Shown: in pieces, positions 28,288 through 38,200 of the stretch
Position numbering within the stretch: the first letter of the stretch is position 1
Layout of the letters: each line of letters opens with the position of its first letter
From: Candidatus Hydrogenedentota bacterium
GTDB lineage: Bacteria > Hydrogenedentota > Hydrogenedentia > Hydrogenedentales > CAITNO01
Assembly (NCBI GenBank): GCA_903893795.1
Contig: CAITNO010000146.1
Coordinates: 1-64,000, forward strand
Direction: 5' to 3'
DNA: 64,000 bases
Program-made: the position numbers and the translations under genes
Notes under the pieces: model-generated
Seen by the model: only the letters and a program-made list of their open reading frames with translations
Database searches by the model: none
What the model was told of the DNA's origin: nothing

Positions 28288-30087
28288 ATGCCCAATCTAT
28301 CTATAAATGGAGCGCTTTCCACCAACCGTCTCGTGACCGCCTGGGTGGATGAAATGGCGGCCTTATGCCTGCCTGACAGGGTGCAATGGATTGATGGGAG
28401 CGAGGAGCAGCGCAGGGCGCTCACTGAGGAGGCATGCGCCACCGGCGAAATTGTCGCGCTCAACCAGGAAAAGCACCCCGGATGCTACTACCATCGGTCA
28501 GACCCGCAGGACGTGGCCCGGGTGGAGGACAAGACGTTCATCTGCTGCCCTGACCCGAAGGACGCCGGGGCGACCAACAACTGGAAGGAACCCGGTGAGG
28601 CCTACGCCGAGGCGGCGGAGTTCTTCCGGGCCTCCATGCGCGGCCGCACGATGTACGTGGTGCCGTTCTCCATGGGGCCCGTCGGCTCCCCCTTCAGCAA
28701 GATCGGCATAGAGCTGACCGACAGTATTTATGTGGTGCTCAACATGCAGGTCATGTGCCACGTGGGACAGGCGGTGCTCGACGCGCTGGGTGAGAGCAAT
28801 GATTTCACCCGCTGTCTGCACAGCAAAGGCACTCTCGACCCCGACAAGCGCCGCATTCTGCATTTCCCCCAGGACAACACCGTCTGGTCGGTGAACTCCG
28901 CCTACGGCGGCAACGTGCTGCTGGGCAAGAAGTGCCTGGCACTGCGCATTGCGAGCTGGATGGGGCGGAATGAGGGGTGGCTCGCCGAGCACATGCTCCT
29001 TCTTGGCGTCGAGGCGCCCAACGGGACCATAGAATATGTCGCGGCGGCATTCCCCAGCGCCTGCGGAAAGACCAATCTTGCCATGCTCATTCCGCCCGAG
29101 GGGCTGCGCAGCAAGGGTTACCGGATCTGGACGGTGGGCGACGACATCGCTTGGATTCGTCCTGGTGATGACGGCAGACTTTGGGCGGTGAATCCTGAGG
29201 CGGGCTTCTTCTGCGTCGCGCCGGGCACAAACTCAAAGACCAACCCGAACGGCGTGAAGACGTCAAGAAAGAACACCATCTTCACCAATGTGGTGCTGGG
29301 CGGTGACGGAACGGTGTGGTGGGAGGACGGCGACGGGGAAGCGCCTGCGGACGCGTTGGATTGGATGGGGCGTCCCTGGAAGCCAGGCATTACAGACAAT
29401 AACGGCAAGGCTGTCGTTGGCGCGCACCCCAATAGCCGGTTCACCGCGCCCTTCAGCCAGTGTCCCACCGCTCTCCCCAGCATGGACCGCCACCAGGGCG
29501 TGCCCCTTTCGGCCATCATCTTCGGCGGCCGCCGTGAGTCTCTGGTGCCGCTGGTGTATGAGTCCACATCGTGGAACCACGGAGTGTTTGTCGGCGCGAG
29601 CGTGGCGTCCGAGCGCACCTCGGCCCAAAACGGCAAACAGGGCGAAGTGCGCCGCGACCCCTTCGCGATGCTGCCCTTCTGCGGCTATAATATGGCGGAC
29701 TATTTCCAGCACTGGATCAACATCGGCGGGACAACGGCCAAGGCCCCCAAGATCTTCCACGTCAATTGGTTTCGCAAGGACGAGAACGGCAGGTTCCTGT
29801 GGCCGGGCTACGGCGAGAACCTTCGTGTGCTGGAATGGATACTCCAGCGCGCGCGCGGCGAGGGCAGTTTCCAGGAGACGTCCATTGGAAAAGTGCCCAC
29901 GCCCGATGCCCTCGACCTGACCGGGCTGGACCTGGCGCCGGGGGTCATGGAAGAGCTGCTGAAGGTGAACTCCGCGGATTGGAAGGCCGAGGCCGACGAC
30001 ATTGAGACCTTCTTTGACGGCCTTGGTCCGAACATACCCTCCGAACTGCGCAAGGAACTGGAAGCCCTCCGCCAGCGCCTGCGTTAG
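28288..30087 (+). CDS. pckG: Phosphoenolpyruvate carboxykinase (GTP)
   Basis: This 599-residue enzyme converts oxaloacetate plus GTP to phosphoenolpyruvate, the first step of gluconeogenesis from TCA intermediates. The GTP-type P-loop FPSACGKTN is at 255-263, with the hyper-reactive C259 of this class, and GDDIAWI follows as the metal-binding kinase-2 motif. Two ATGs compete: 28282 lies 3 bases and 28288 lies 9 bases after AAGGAG. The second has better spacing and is used. It is divergent from aceBA, which supplies C4 acids for it. Confidence 0.97.
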   Translation: MPNLSINGALSTNRLVTAWVDEMAALCLPDRVQWIDGSEEQRRALTEEACATGEIVALNQEKHPGCYYHRSDPQDVARVEDKTFICCPDPKDAGATNNWKEPGEAYAEAAEFFRASMRGRTMYVVPFSMGPVGSPFSKIGIELTDSIYVVLNMQVMCHVGQAVLDALGESNDFTRCLHSKGTLDPDKRRILHFPQDNTVWSVNSAYGGNVLLGKKCLALRIASWMGRNEGWLAEHMLLLGVEAPNGTIEYVAAAFPSACGKTNLAMLIPPEGLRSKGYRIWTVGDDIAWIRPGDDGRLWAVNPEAGFFCVAPGTNSKTNPNGVKTSRKNTIFTNVVLGGDGTVWWEDGDGEAPADALDWMGRPWKPGITDNNGKAVVGAHPNSRFTAPFSQCPTALPSMDRHQGVPLSAIIFGGRRESLVPLVYESTSWNHGVFVGASVASERTSAQNGKQGEVRRDPFAMLPFCGYNMADYFQHWINIGGTTAKAPKIFHVNWFRKDENGRFLWPGYGENLRVLEWILQRARGEGSFQETSIGKVPTPDALDLTGLDLAPGVMEELLKVNSADWKAEADDIETFFDGLGPNIPSELRKELEALRQRLR

Positions 30088-30232
30088 CGATGCTGTCTGG
30101 GTGTGGGGGGGGCAGTGCCTGGTTCTGCTCCGTGCGGCGCGCTTAATCCTGCTTGACTGGCCCCGGCCCGGATGCTACGCTCGATGCCGGTCCGGCGGAA
30201 GAAATGCCGCCAAACAAGGAGGCTCGGGCACG

Positions 30233-31507
30233 ATGCAGGCTGACACAGGCACAACACGCAGGGACTTTCTGAGGACGGCTTCGGCGGCCACGGCCGCGCT
30301 GGGCTCCTTTGCCATTATCGGCCGGGCGCAGGGGGCGGATGCGGAACCGTTGCGCGCGGGGCTGATCGGCTGCGGCCGGCGCGGCACGGGCGCGGCGCGC
30401 AACTTTCTCGACGCCGACCCTGCCGTGAAAATTGTCGCCATGGGCGATCTTTTCCCGGACCAGATGGAAACGGCCCGCAAGAAGATGGCCGATTGGGGCG
30501 ACCGGACCGCCGTCACCGACGACACCTGCTTTACCGGGTTTGACGCCGCCGAGAAGGTGCTCAAGTGCGACATCGACCTGGTGTTGCTTTGCGCGCCTCC
30601 GGGATTCCGCCCCACCCATCTGCGCGCCGCCGTTGAGGCGGGCAAGCACGTGTTCATGGAAAAGCCCGCGGCCACCTGCCCGGCGGGGGTGCGCTCCATC
30701 ATTGAGTCCGGCGAAATGGCGGTGAAGAAGGGGCTTTCCATCGCGGCCGGCACGCAGCGCCGCCACGCGCCGAACTACCGCGACATGATCCACCGCATTC
30801 ACGACGACGCCATCGGCGACATCGTCGCCGGTTCCTGCTACTGGGTGGGGGACTTCGGCTACTATCCGGCCGTGATTCGCGAGGACGGCTGGACCGACGT
30901 GGAGGCGCAGATTCGCAACTGGAACTATTTCACCTGGCTGTCGGGTGACCATATCGTCGAGCAGCACGTGCACAACCTTGATGTCATGAACTGGGCCCTC
31001 CGGGCCCATCCGTTGTCCTGCTTCGCCATCGGCGGCCGCCAGCAGCGCACCGGGTCCGAGTTTGGCCACATTTACGATCACTTCGCCGTGGAGTTCGAAT
31101 ATCCCGGCGGCGTGCGCGTGCAGAGCCTGTGCCGCCAGAACGCCGACACCTTCTCGCGCGTCGGGGAACACCTCGTGGGAACGAAGGGCACGGCCAATCC
31201 CGGCAAGGACATTTGCACGGACAAGATCTACAAGTTCAAGGGCGAGGACGCCGACCCCTATGTGCAGGAGCACGTCCATCTTATCGCGAGCATCCGCGAC
31301 GGCAAGCCGATCAACGAGGCCCGCAATGTGGCCGAGAGCACTCTGGCCGCCATCATGGGCCGCATGTCCGCCTACACCGGCCGCGAAGTGACCTGGAAAT
31401 GGGCGATGGAAGAGTCCAAGCTGGACCTCATGCCCAAGCCGGACATCGCCTTTGGCGCCATGGCCGTGCCCGATGTTGCCATTCCGGGTGTTACCAAGCT
31501 GGTGTAG
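30233..31507 (+). CDS. Gfo/Idh/MocA-family oxidoreductase with Tat signal
   Basis: This is a 424-residue NAD(P)-dependent sugar-type oxidoreductase. The twin-arginine signal TTRRDFLRT (residues 7-15) with a hydrophobic stretch to about 32 predicts folded export. The Rossmann motif GLIGCGRRGTGAARNF follows. EKPAAT, with the conserved Lys, and the C-terminal alpha/beta domain (HNLDVMNWAL) are present. AGGAGG lies 9 bases before ATG 30233. Tat-exported members of this family are abundant in planctomycete-like genomes, where their substrates are mostly unknown. Confidence 0.92.
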   Translation: MQADTGTTRRDFLRTASAATAALGSFAIIGRAQGADAEPLRAGLIGCGRRGTGAARNFLDADPAVKIVAMGDLFPDQMETARKKMADWGDRTAVTDDTCFTGFDAAEKVLKCDIDLVLLCAPPGFRPTHLRAAVEAGKHVFMEKPAATCPAGVRSIIESGEMAVKKGLSIAAGTQRRHAPNYRDMIHRIHDDAIGDIVAGSCYWVGDFGYYPAVIREDGWTDVEAQIRNWNYFTWLSGDHIVEQHVHNLDVMNWALRAHPLSCFAIGGRQQRTGSEFGHIYDHFAVEFEYPGGVRVQSLCRQNADTFSRVGEHLVGTKGTANPGKDICTDKIYKFKGEDADPYVQEHVHLIASIRDGKPINEARNVAESTLAAIMGRMSAYTGREVTWKWAMEESKLDLMPKPDIAFGAMAVPDVAIPGVTKLV

Positions 31508-31532
31508 CCGCGGGACTCATGTTTTCCGCAGG

Positions 31533-31570
31533 TCAGACGGATCGGACCGATCGGGCGGATCGGACTGATC
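31533..31570. repeat. Short GGATCGGACNGATC repeats
   Basis: ACGGATCGGACCGATC and GCGGATCGGACTGATC are two near-identical palindrome-like units placed back to back in the gap between the Gfo/Idh gene and the convergent TPR gene. They may form a bidirectional hairpin. Confidence 0.55.
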
Positions 31571-31592
31571 CAATGTCCCCCGTTATCCGCCC

Positions 31593-34394
31593 CTATTTCC
31601 CCGCGCGGGCCTGTTCCAATTCCGCTGCCTTCTTGGCGTAGCTGTCCGCCTCCTCCTGCCGTCCCAGTTTGGCCAGCGCGGCCGACAGCGCCTTCATGGA
31701 CCGCAGGTACTGCGGATCCAGCTCAAGCGTCTTTCGGAAACTGGCCTGGGCCTCCTCGTACTGTTCCTGGTTCATGAGGCACAACCCCAGGTTGTACAGC
31801 GCGGGGACGCTTTTGGGGTCCAGTTCCAGAGCCTTCTTCAGATAGGTCTTGGCTTCGTCGAAATTCTTCTGGTCCATGGACAGTTTGCCCAGATTGCTGA
31901 GTGCGTTCACATGGTCCGGCTTTAGTTCCAAGGCCTTCTTCAGATAGGTCATGGCCTCGTCGTTATGGCCCTGTTCCATGGCCAGGACACCGAGGTTGTT
32001 CACTGCTTTCACGTAGGCCGGGTCGATTTCCAGCACCTTGGTGAAGTAACTCTTGGCCTCGTCATAGCGCTTCGCACCCTTGGTGGCCACCCCCAGGTTG
32101 TACAGGATCTCCACGTTCTTCGGCTCTAGTTCGAGCGCCTTCATCAGATTGCCGATGGCCTCGTCAAAGTGTCCGCGGGCCACGGCGGCCGTGCCGAGTT
32201 CATTGAGCGCCTGGGCATTCTTGGGGTCCTTGCCCACGGCCTTCGTCAGCCATTCCCGGGCCTCGTCCTCGTGCCCCTGGTCCTTGGCGAGTTTGCTCAG
32301 GTTTTGGAATGCGATGACATATCCCGGGTCCAGTTCCAGCGTCTTCAGCAGGTAGTTCTTGGCTTCGTCCAGTTGTCCCCGGGCCACCGAGAGGCCGCTT
32401 AGGTTGGTCAGGGTTTTCAGGTCTTTCGGGTCCGCGTCCAGCGCTCTTGTCAGGCAGGCCAGGGCCTCGTCATTGTGTCCCTGGTTCATTTCGAGCAGAC
32501 CGAGGGTGTTGAGCGCGGAAATGCACTTGGGGTCCACCTCCAGCGCTTTGTTCAGATAGCCCCGCGCCTCGTCGTCGTGCCCCTGGCCCATGGCGATGTT
32601 GGCCAGGTTGTTGAGCGCGCTGATATGGCCCGGCTTCAGTTCGAGTGCCTTCTTGAGATAGCCAACCGCCTCGTCCGTTTGCCCTTGGTCCATGGCCACC
32701 GAACCCAGGCTGCTCAGGGCGCTGACATATCCGGGGTCCACGTCCAGCGCCTTTTTCAAATACACCCGGGCTTCGTCATACCGATTCTCGTCCTTGGCGA
32801 CCACCCCCATGTTGTACAGGGCGGCCACCTGCTTCGGGTTGAGGTCCAGTGCCTTTTGCAGATAGGTCTTGGCCTCGTCGTAGCGCTTCAGGTCCATCGC
32901 CAGCACGCCCAGATCATTGATGGCGTTTACATAGCCCGGGTTCAGGTCCAGCGCCCGTTTGAAATAGGCCAGTGCCTCCTCGTGGTGCCCCTGGTCTTTG
33001 GCGACCAGCCCCATGTTCGTGAGCGCGAGACTGCTCTCCTGTCCCACGGCCAGCGCGTGGCCGAACAGCATTTCGTCATTGCGCCAGTGGGCCGTCTGGA
33101 CGATCGCGCAGACCGTTAGTGCGGCCAGCACGAGGCCTGATACGGCGGCCAGGGCTCTCCGGGGCACCCCCCATGCGGCGGCGAGGTCGGCCGCACCCCA
33201 GGCGATCATAATGTACACGCCAATGGAGGGGAGATAGGTGTAGCGGTCTGCATGGGAAAACTCACCCGCCTGCACCAGCTCCATGACCGGCACCAGTGCG
33301 CCCAGATACCACAGCCACCCGACCATAAGATAAGGGCGGCGGCGCAACTCTCGCAGGCAGTACACCGTGATGGCGCACAGTATCAGGGCGGACCCGGCCA
33401 CCTGCCAGGCGGGCCGTGTGATGGGATGGGGGTAAAAGGGCGCCAAACCGGAGGGCCACACCGTTTTGACCAGGTAGAGCACATAAACCACAATGGCGTT
33501 CGCGCACCGCGCCAGCGGGGGGACCCGGTTGCCAAAGGAGAGATTCTCTCCCGCGGACTGCATCCACATGGTGCTCATGGCAGAGAGCACGGTGATCAGG
33601 AAGAGCGGAATCTTCTCGACAGCCAGTTTTGTTGCCGCGCGGGCCATTCCTTCCAGGGGCCCGTTGCCGTCCACCCGGTTCAGCGGCCAGTAGTCCAGCA
33701 GCAGCAGCACACAGGGCAGCGTCACCACCATCGGCTTTGACATCAGCCCCAGAATGAAGGCCGCCGCCACTGCCGCATAGCGCGCCGCGCCGCCGCGCCG
33801 GGCATACAGGCCGTAGGCCCACAGCGCCGCCATCCAGAAGAATGCGCTCAGGACGTCTTTGCGCTCGGCCACCCAGGCCACCGACTCCACATGGAGCGGA
33901 TGCACCGCAAACAGTGCAGCCACGGCCGCGCTCGGCCAAAGTGCCCCCGTCAGCAGCCGCAGCGCCAGAAAGAGGAGCACCGAGGCGGCGGTGTGAAAGA
34001 GCAGGTTGGTGAGATGGTGGCCCCAGGCGTTCAGGCCGTAGACCGTGCAGTCGAGCATGTGCGACATCCACGTCAGCGGGTGAAGATAGAGGGCGGTGTC
34101 GGTGTAAAAGGCCCAGCCGAGGGATTTCAGGTGCAGTCCCGCCTGGACAAAGGGATTTTCCGTGACGTAGATGTTGTCGTCGAAGTTGATGAATCCATGC
34201 GACAGCGTCTGGCCATAAATGGAGACGCAGGCAATGATGAGCCCGGCACAGACGAGCGGCACCATGAGCTTCTGCCGGTCCGGAGAAGGGGGGCAGGTCC
34301 GCAACGCAGCATTGACAGAGGGGAAAACCGCCGAAGTGGTTGCTGATTCCCTGCCGCTGTTCTTCTTTTTCTTGGTTGACTTAGGGTTTGCCAT
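31593..34394 (-). CDS. Membrane protein with TPR array (TMTC/PMT-like)
   Basis: This is a 933-residue protein. After a basic, Ser/Lys-rich start, about eleven membrane helices (45-450) carry the motif GFINFDDNIYVTENP, the acidic loop of GT-C/TMTC-type proteins, and HPLHVESVAWVAERKDVLS, conserved in this bacterial family. From about residue 460 to 925 there are roughly 13 consecutive 34-residue TPR units with strong identity between them, seen in the DNA as a 102-base periodicity. Possible roles are protein O-glycosylation or an assembly scaffold. No ribosome site is clear. Confidence 0.78.
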   Translation of the reverse strand: MANPKSTKKKKNSGRESATTSAVFPSVNAALRTCPPSPDRQKLMVPLVCAGLIIACVSIYGQTLSHGFINFDDNIYVTENPFVQAGLHLKSLGWAFYTDTALYLHPLTWMSHMLDCTVYGLNAWGHHLTNLLFHTAASVLLFLALRLLTGALWPSAAVAALFAVHPLHVESVAWVAERKDVLSAFFWMAALWAYGLYARRGGAARYAAVAAAFILGLMSKPMVVTLPCVLLLLDYWPLNRVDGNGPLEGMARAATKLAVEKIPLFLITVLSAMSTMWMQSAGENLSFGNRVPPLARCANAIVVYVLYLVKTVWPSGLAPFYPHPITRPAWQVAGSALILCAITVYCLRELRRRPYLMVGWLWYLGALVPVMELVQAGEFSHADRYTYLPSIGVYIMIAWGAADLAAAWGVPRRALAAVSGLVLAALTVCAIVQTAHWRNDEMLFGHALAVGQESSLALTNMGLVAKDQGHHEEALAYFKRALDLNPGYVNAINDLGVLAMDLKRYDEAKTYLQKALDLNPKQVAALYNMGVVAKDENRYDEARVYLKKALDVDPGYVSALSSLGSVAMDQGQTDEAVGYLKKALELKPGHISALNNLANIAMGQGHDDEARGYLNKALEVDPKCISALNTLGLLEMNQGHNDEALACLTRALDADPKDLKTLTNLSGLSVARGQLDEAKNYLLKTLELDPGYVIAFQNLSKLAKDQGHEDEAREWLTKAVGKDPKNAQALNELGTAAVARGHFDEAIGNLMKALELEPKNVEILYNLGVATKGAKRYDEAKSYFTKVLEIDPAYVKAVNNLGVLAMEQGHNDEAMTYLKKALELKPDHVNALSNLGKLSMDQKNFDEAKTYLKKALELDPKSVPALYNLGLCLMNQEQYEEAQASFRKTLELDPQYLRSMKALSAALAKLGRQEEADSYAKKAAELEQARAGK

Positions 34395-35151
34395 TGAGTT
34401 TCAGTGGTTCATAGGTTGCGCTGGAAACGCAATCCGTGCCTGGTTTTAGGGACGCCTTTCCCGTAGTGGCTTTCAGGAAGAGGCTGTTACACCGGCCATT
34501 TCCGACCTTTGGGTACTGGCCCAATCCAGAAATGGCCCAATGTAATCCCATGTTGAGCCCCATATTGTTCTAATTGTATGGCAGAGGTGCGATTTTGTCA
34601 ATATTTTCATTGTGCAGTTGTAAATTGGTTGTCAGAATTGCCCAGGCAGCGCCGGTGCGCACAAGAAAGACCGTTCTTACGGGTTCGAGCCTCCCTGCGC
34701 CGGGCTGTGGGGCAAGAGATTGCCGTTGCGGAGGTCGAGTATTCGGACAGGTCACAGTTTTATGGCACCGACGTTTTCCAATTTGGACTGTTGTGACAGA
34801 GCGTAGCGGCTACACCACCTTGGTTGACTTAATGGGCCTATTAGCCAAAGCGGCGTCGTTGCCGCCGCACTCTATAAAGGTTAGCCATGCGCCGCAGGGG
34901 GCTGTACCCCTGTAGCGTTCGTAATTCCCTTGGCAACACTCTGGAGGATCGAGTACTGAAAGCAGTCGGCATTGGAACGCCACTTTCAGTCGGTTATGAA
35001 GTTATCTCAGGGTATGTGGCATAATTAACTGGGTAAGGGTGATTGTTAGCCCTGATAGTGGAAGTTGACGTTTTGTGTCTGAAAAGGCCCCCGCGCCAAC
35101 TGTAAATACAGCTAAAGAACAGGTAAAATGTCAACAAATCGAAGGTTTTCG
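34395..35151. other. Long intergenic region upstream of the giant-protein locus
   Basis: About 760 bases with no convincing gene; an open frame of 113 codons at 34574 has no protein-like features. It contains the shared motif AGCCAAAGCGG...GCCGCCGCACTC (34851-34872) also found before leuC, and an ACTGAAAG/CTTTCAGT inverted repeat (34955-34990). The AT content is higher than around it. Confidence 0.6.
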
Positions 35152-35180
35152 TTGACAGCACAGGGCGCTAGTGCTACACT
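35152..35180 (+). promoter_or_regulatory. Strong sigma-70-type promoter of the giant-protein locus
   Basis: TTGACA (35152-35157), 17 bases, then TACACT (35175-35180). The -10 pattern TAC-N-CT is the same as that of groEL. Predicted transcription begins near 35187, leaving a leader of about 47 bases with the GGAGG ribosome site at 35224-35228. Confidence 0.82.
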
Positions 35181-35233
35181 GCGATGAGTGATTGTGAAAC
35201 TTTCGGCAGAGCCAGGTTTTCTTGGAGGCAGAT

Positions 35234-38200
35234 ATGCGCGTTCATAAATACATTTGTCTTGCGGCAATGAAGGCACCCCACGTCATGTATTCAAATCGAT
35301 CCATTTTCAAGAGCCGTCCTGTTTCGTCGAGCCAACTGAGAACAGGAAGTCTTACGGGCCTGAACCTTGCGTTCAAGTGCGCAGTGCTCATGGCGTTCAT
35401 CGGTGCGGCAGCAACGTCTCCCGCTTGGGCGGCGCCGGTGGGTGAGAAAGCGATTTCAACGGCGTTCGTCGTGAATCTGCCGTTGACTGGCGGTGTGCCC
35501 ACGGTCCAAGTGGAGTTCGAGTCGGCAATGGATCTGAGCACAGTTATACCGGCCAACTTCTTCGTAAGCGACAGGACGAATGCCAGCCTGCCCCTGGGGA
35601 CGCTCACCATTCATCCTGATATGGTTGCCGGCAAGACAGGGCCTGACCCAAGCCGCCCAGGTTTGGATTTCTCGCCCAACACCTACTGGCTGACTTGGAA
35701 TTCGGGAGAAATGCTTCAGGGCCAGTTGGGAAAAGTCATTGTCAACAGCATGAAAGAGCTCTCGGGCACGCCTGTTCCTGATGGAACCCTTTATTGGGTC
35801 ACAGGCAAGGGCATAGCACCAACGGCGAATTCACTTGTGCTGAACACCCCATCCAATCCGACGGGTGCCACCTTGGTTCCTCTTACGGTGGTGTTCAGTG
35901 AACCGGTCCAGAATTTCGACATCAGTGACCTGGTGTTCTCGCCCTCCACGGGAGTGTCGTACAACGGTCCGTTCATTACCGGTGGACCCACCACCTATTC
36001 GATTGAATTTCGCTCCGTGACAGTAAGCGGCAATGGCACGGGTACAATTTCATGTGCTTTCGCCTCCTCACCGGCCATACAGGACCTTGCGGGCAACCCG
36101 CTGGTGACGCCGGTCACACTGCCCACCGTGGTTGTCCAGTTGGACCGTGTTCAACCCTATGTGGTCTCGGTCACCTGTCCCAGCCCAACGAACAACCCCC
36201 AGTTCACGATTACCTTCAACAAGGATGTGCTGGCCTTTAATGACCCTGCAACCGACCTGACGATTACCAAGGGGGTGAGTTCCACGCTGGACTGGACCGG
36301 CGTGACCTTGACCGGCGGTCCCCGTGTGTACACGGTGGGTTTCCAAGGCATAGTGGGGTCGGGCGCCCTCTCGCTGAAGGTCAATGCCTCCGACATTCAT
36401 GATTCGGCCCTCAGCGCACTATCCTCCACCGGGAGCCAGGTTACGGTAACGGTGGACACGGTGCAGCCCAGGGCGGTGGCCATCAGCCCGACCAACGGCA
36501 ACGGTCCCACCAGCGCCACGTCGATTGGCTTTACGGTGCAGTTCGACAAGCCCGTCTATGGATTCGTACCCGCTGACCTTGCGGTGAGCGGAGCCGGTGT
36601 CAATTACACCGGTGCGCAGATTTACGGCAACGACGGCGACACCACCTGGAGTGTCCAGGTCACCGGGGTGTCTGGTGATGGCACCATGGTGTTGCGGGTC
36701 AAGACAGGGGACCAGGGCGGCGTCGCGCACGACCAGGCGGGCAACAAGCTCTATTCGAGCGTGAGCAGTTCGGGCGTCATTATCGACAACACGGGGCCCC
36801 GTGTCACCGACATCACCAGTCAGAGCGGCAATTATGTCCAGGGCGGCGCGGTTCCCTTCACGGTCACCTTTAATGAGGCGGTGAAACAGTTTGACGCCGC
36901 CAACGACTTGGTGATCACGACGACGGGTTCGGTCAGTTATGCCGGCATCGCCATCCAGGGCGGCCCGCAGACGTGGACCGTGTTCGTGGCCGGCATGTCC
37001 GGCGAAGGGACGATCACGCTGGCGGTAAACATTCATTCCAACGTGTGCGACCTGAGCAACAACCAGATCCTGTCCAGCGTGACGAGCGCTCCGGTCAACG
37101 TCGACATCACCCGGCCCCGCGCCACGGCCATTACACCGGTGACGGCCAACCCCACGCACAGCACCTCGGTGAGTTTCTCCGTGCATTTCAGTGAGAGCGT
37201 GAAAAACTTTACGGATGCGACCGACCTCGTGATTGCCGAAACGCAGACCGTAGGCCATACCGGCGCGACGATCTCGGGCGGACCGCAGGACTACACCGTG
37301 AGTCTCACGGGTGTGCATGGAACAGGCACGATTTCCCTGGCGGCAAACACGGTTGCGGACATTAAAGACCAGGCGGGCAACCAGCTCGATTCGAGTGTTT
37401 TCAGTGTTCCGCTGACCGTCGACAACACCCTTCCCACCGTGACCGTGAACTCGCTCGTAACGAAGAGCCAGACTCCCACACTGGGCGGCTCCGCGGGCGA
37501 CAACTTCGGGGTGGCCTCTGTCAGTGTCACCGTAAACGGCACCACCCATGCCGCTTCGTTCGATATCGGTTCCGGCACGTGGAGCATAGCGTGGCCCGAC
37601 ACCCTGCCGCAGGGCGTTTATGATGTTGCGGCCACGGTGACCGACACGGCCGGAAACACGGCGGGGGACAGCACCAGCGGCGAATTGACGGTGGACCTCA
37701 CCCCGCCGACGGTGACCGTGACTTCGCAGTTGACGGGCGACAGGACCCCCTTCATCTCGGGCACCGTGAGCGACAATGTCGGGGTGAGTTCGGTGACCTT
37801 CACCGTCAACGGTGTCACCTACAATGCAACTCTGTCGGGCGGTGCCTGGAACGGCCAGGTGACGAACCAACTGCCGGCCGTGGACCAGCAGTATGACGTG
37901 GTGGTCACGGCCACGGACACTGCCGGAAATGTGGGCCATGACGCCACCACCAACGAACTCACTTTCAGCACCAGTGTGCCGACGGTTTACGTCAACAACC
38001 TGTTCACCAGCAACACCTCGCCGACCATCACCGGTTCCGTGGTGTTCACCCCCCCGGCGACGGGCGTTTCCAGCGTGAGTGTCGTCGTTCACGGGCAGAC
38101 CTACAGCGCGGTGCTGGCACCGCCCTCAGGCAGCACGGTGGCGTGGACGGCGCATGTGACTGAAGTGCTGCCGGAGGGGATTTATGACGTTGCGGCGCAT

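Noticed and set aside
34680-34720. GGTTCGAGCC resembling a tRNA T-arm
   Set aside because: There is no acceptor or anticodon structure around it.
36419-38092. Minus-strand open frame opposite surface protein A
   Set aside because: It has no ribosome site and no recognisable domain, while the plus frame has clear Ig-like repeats.
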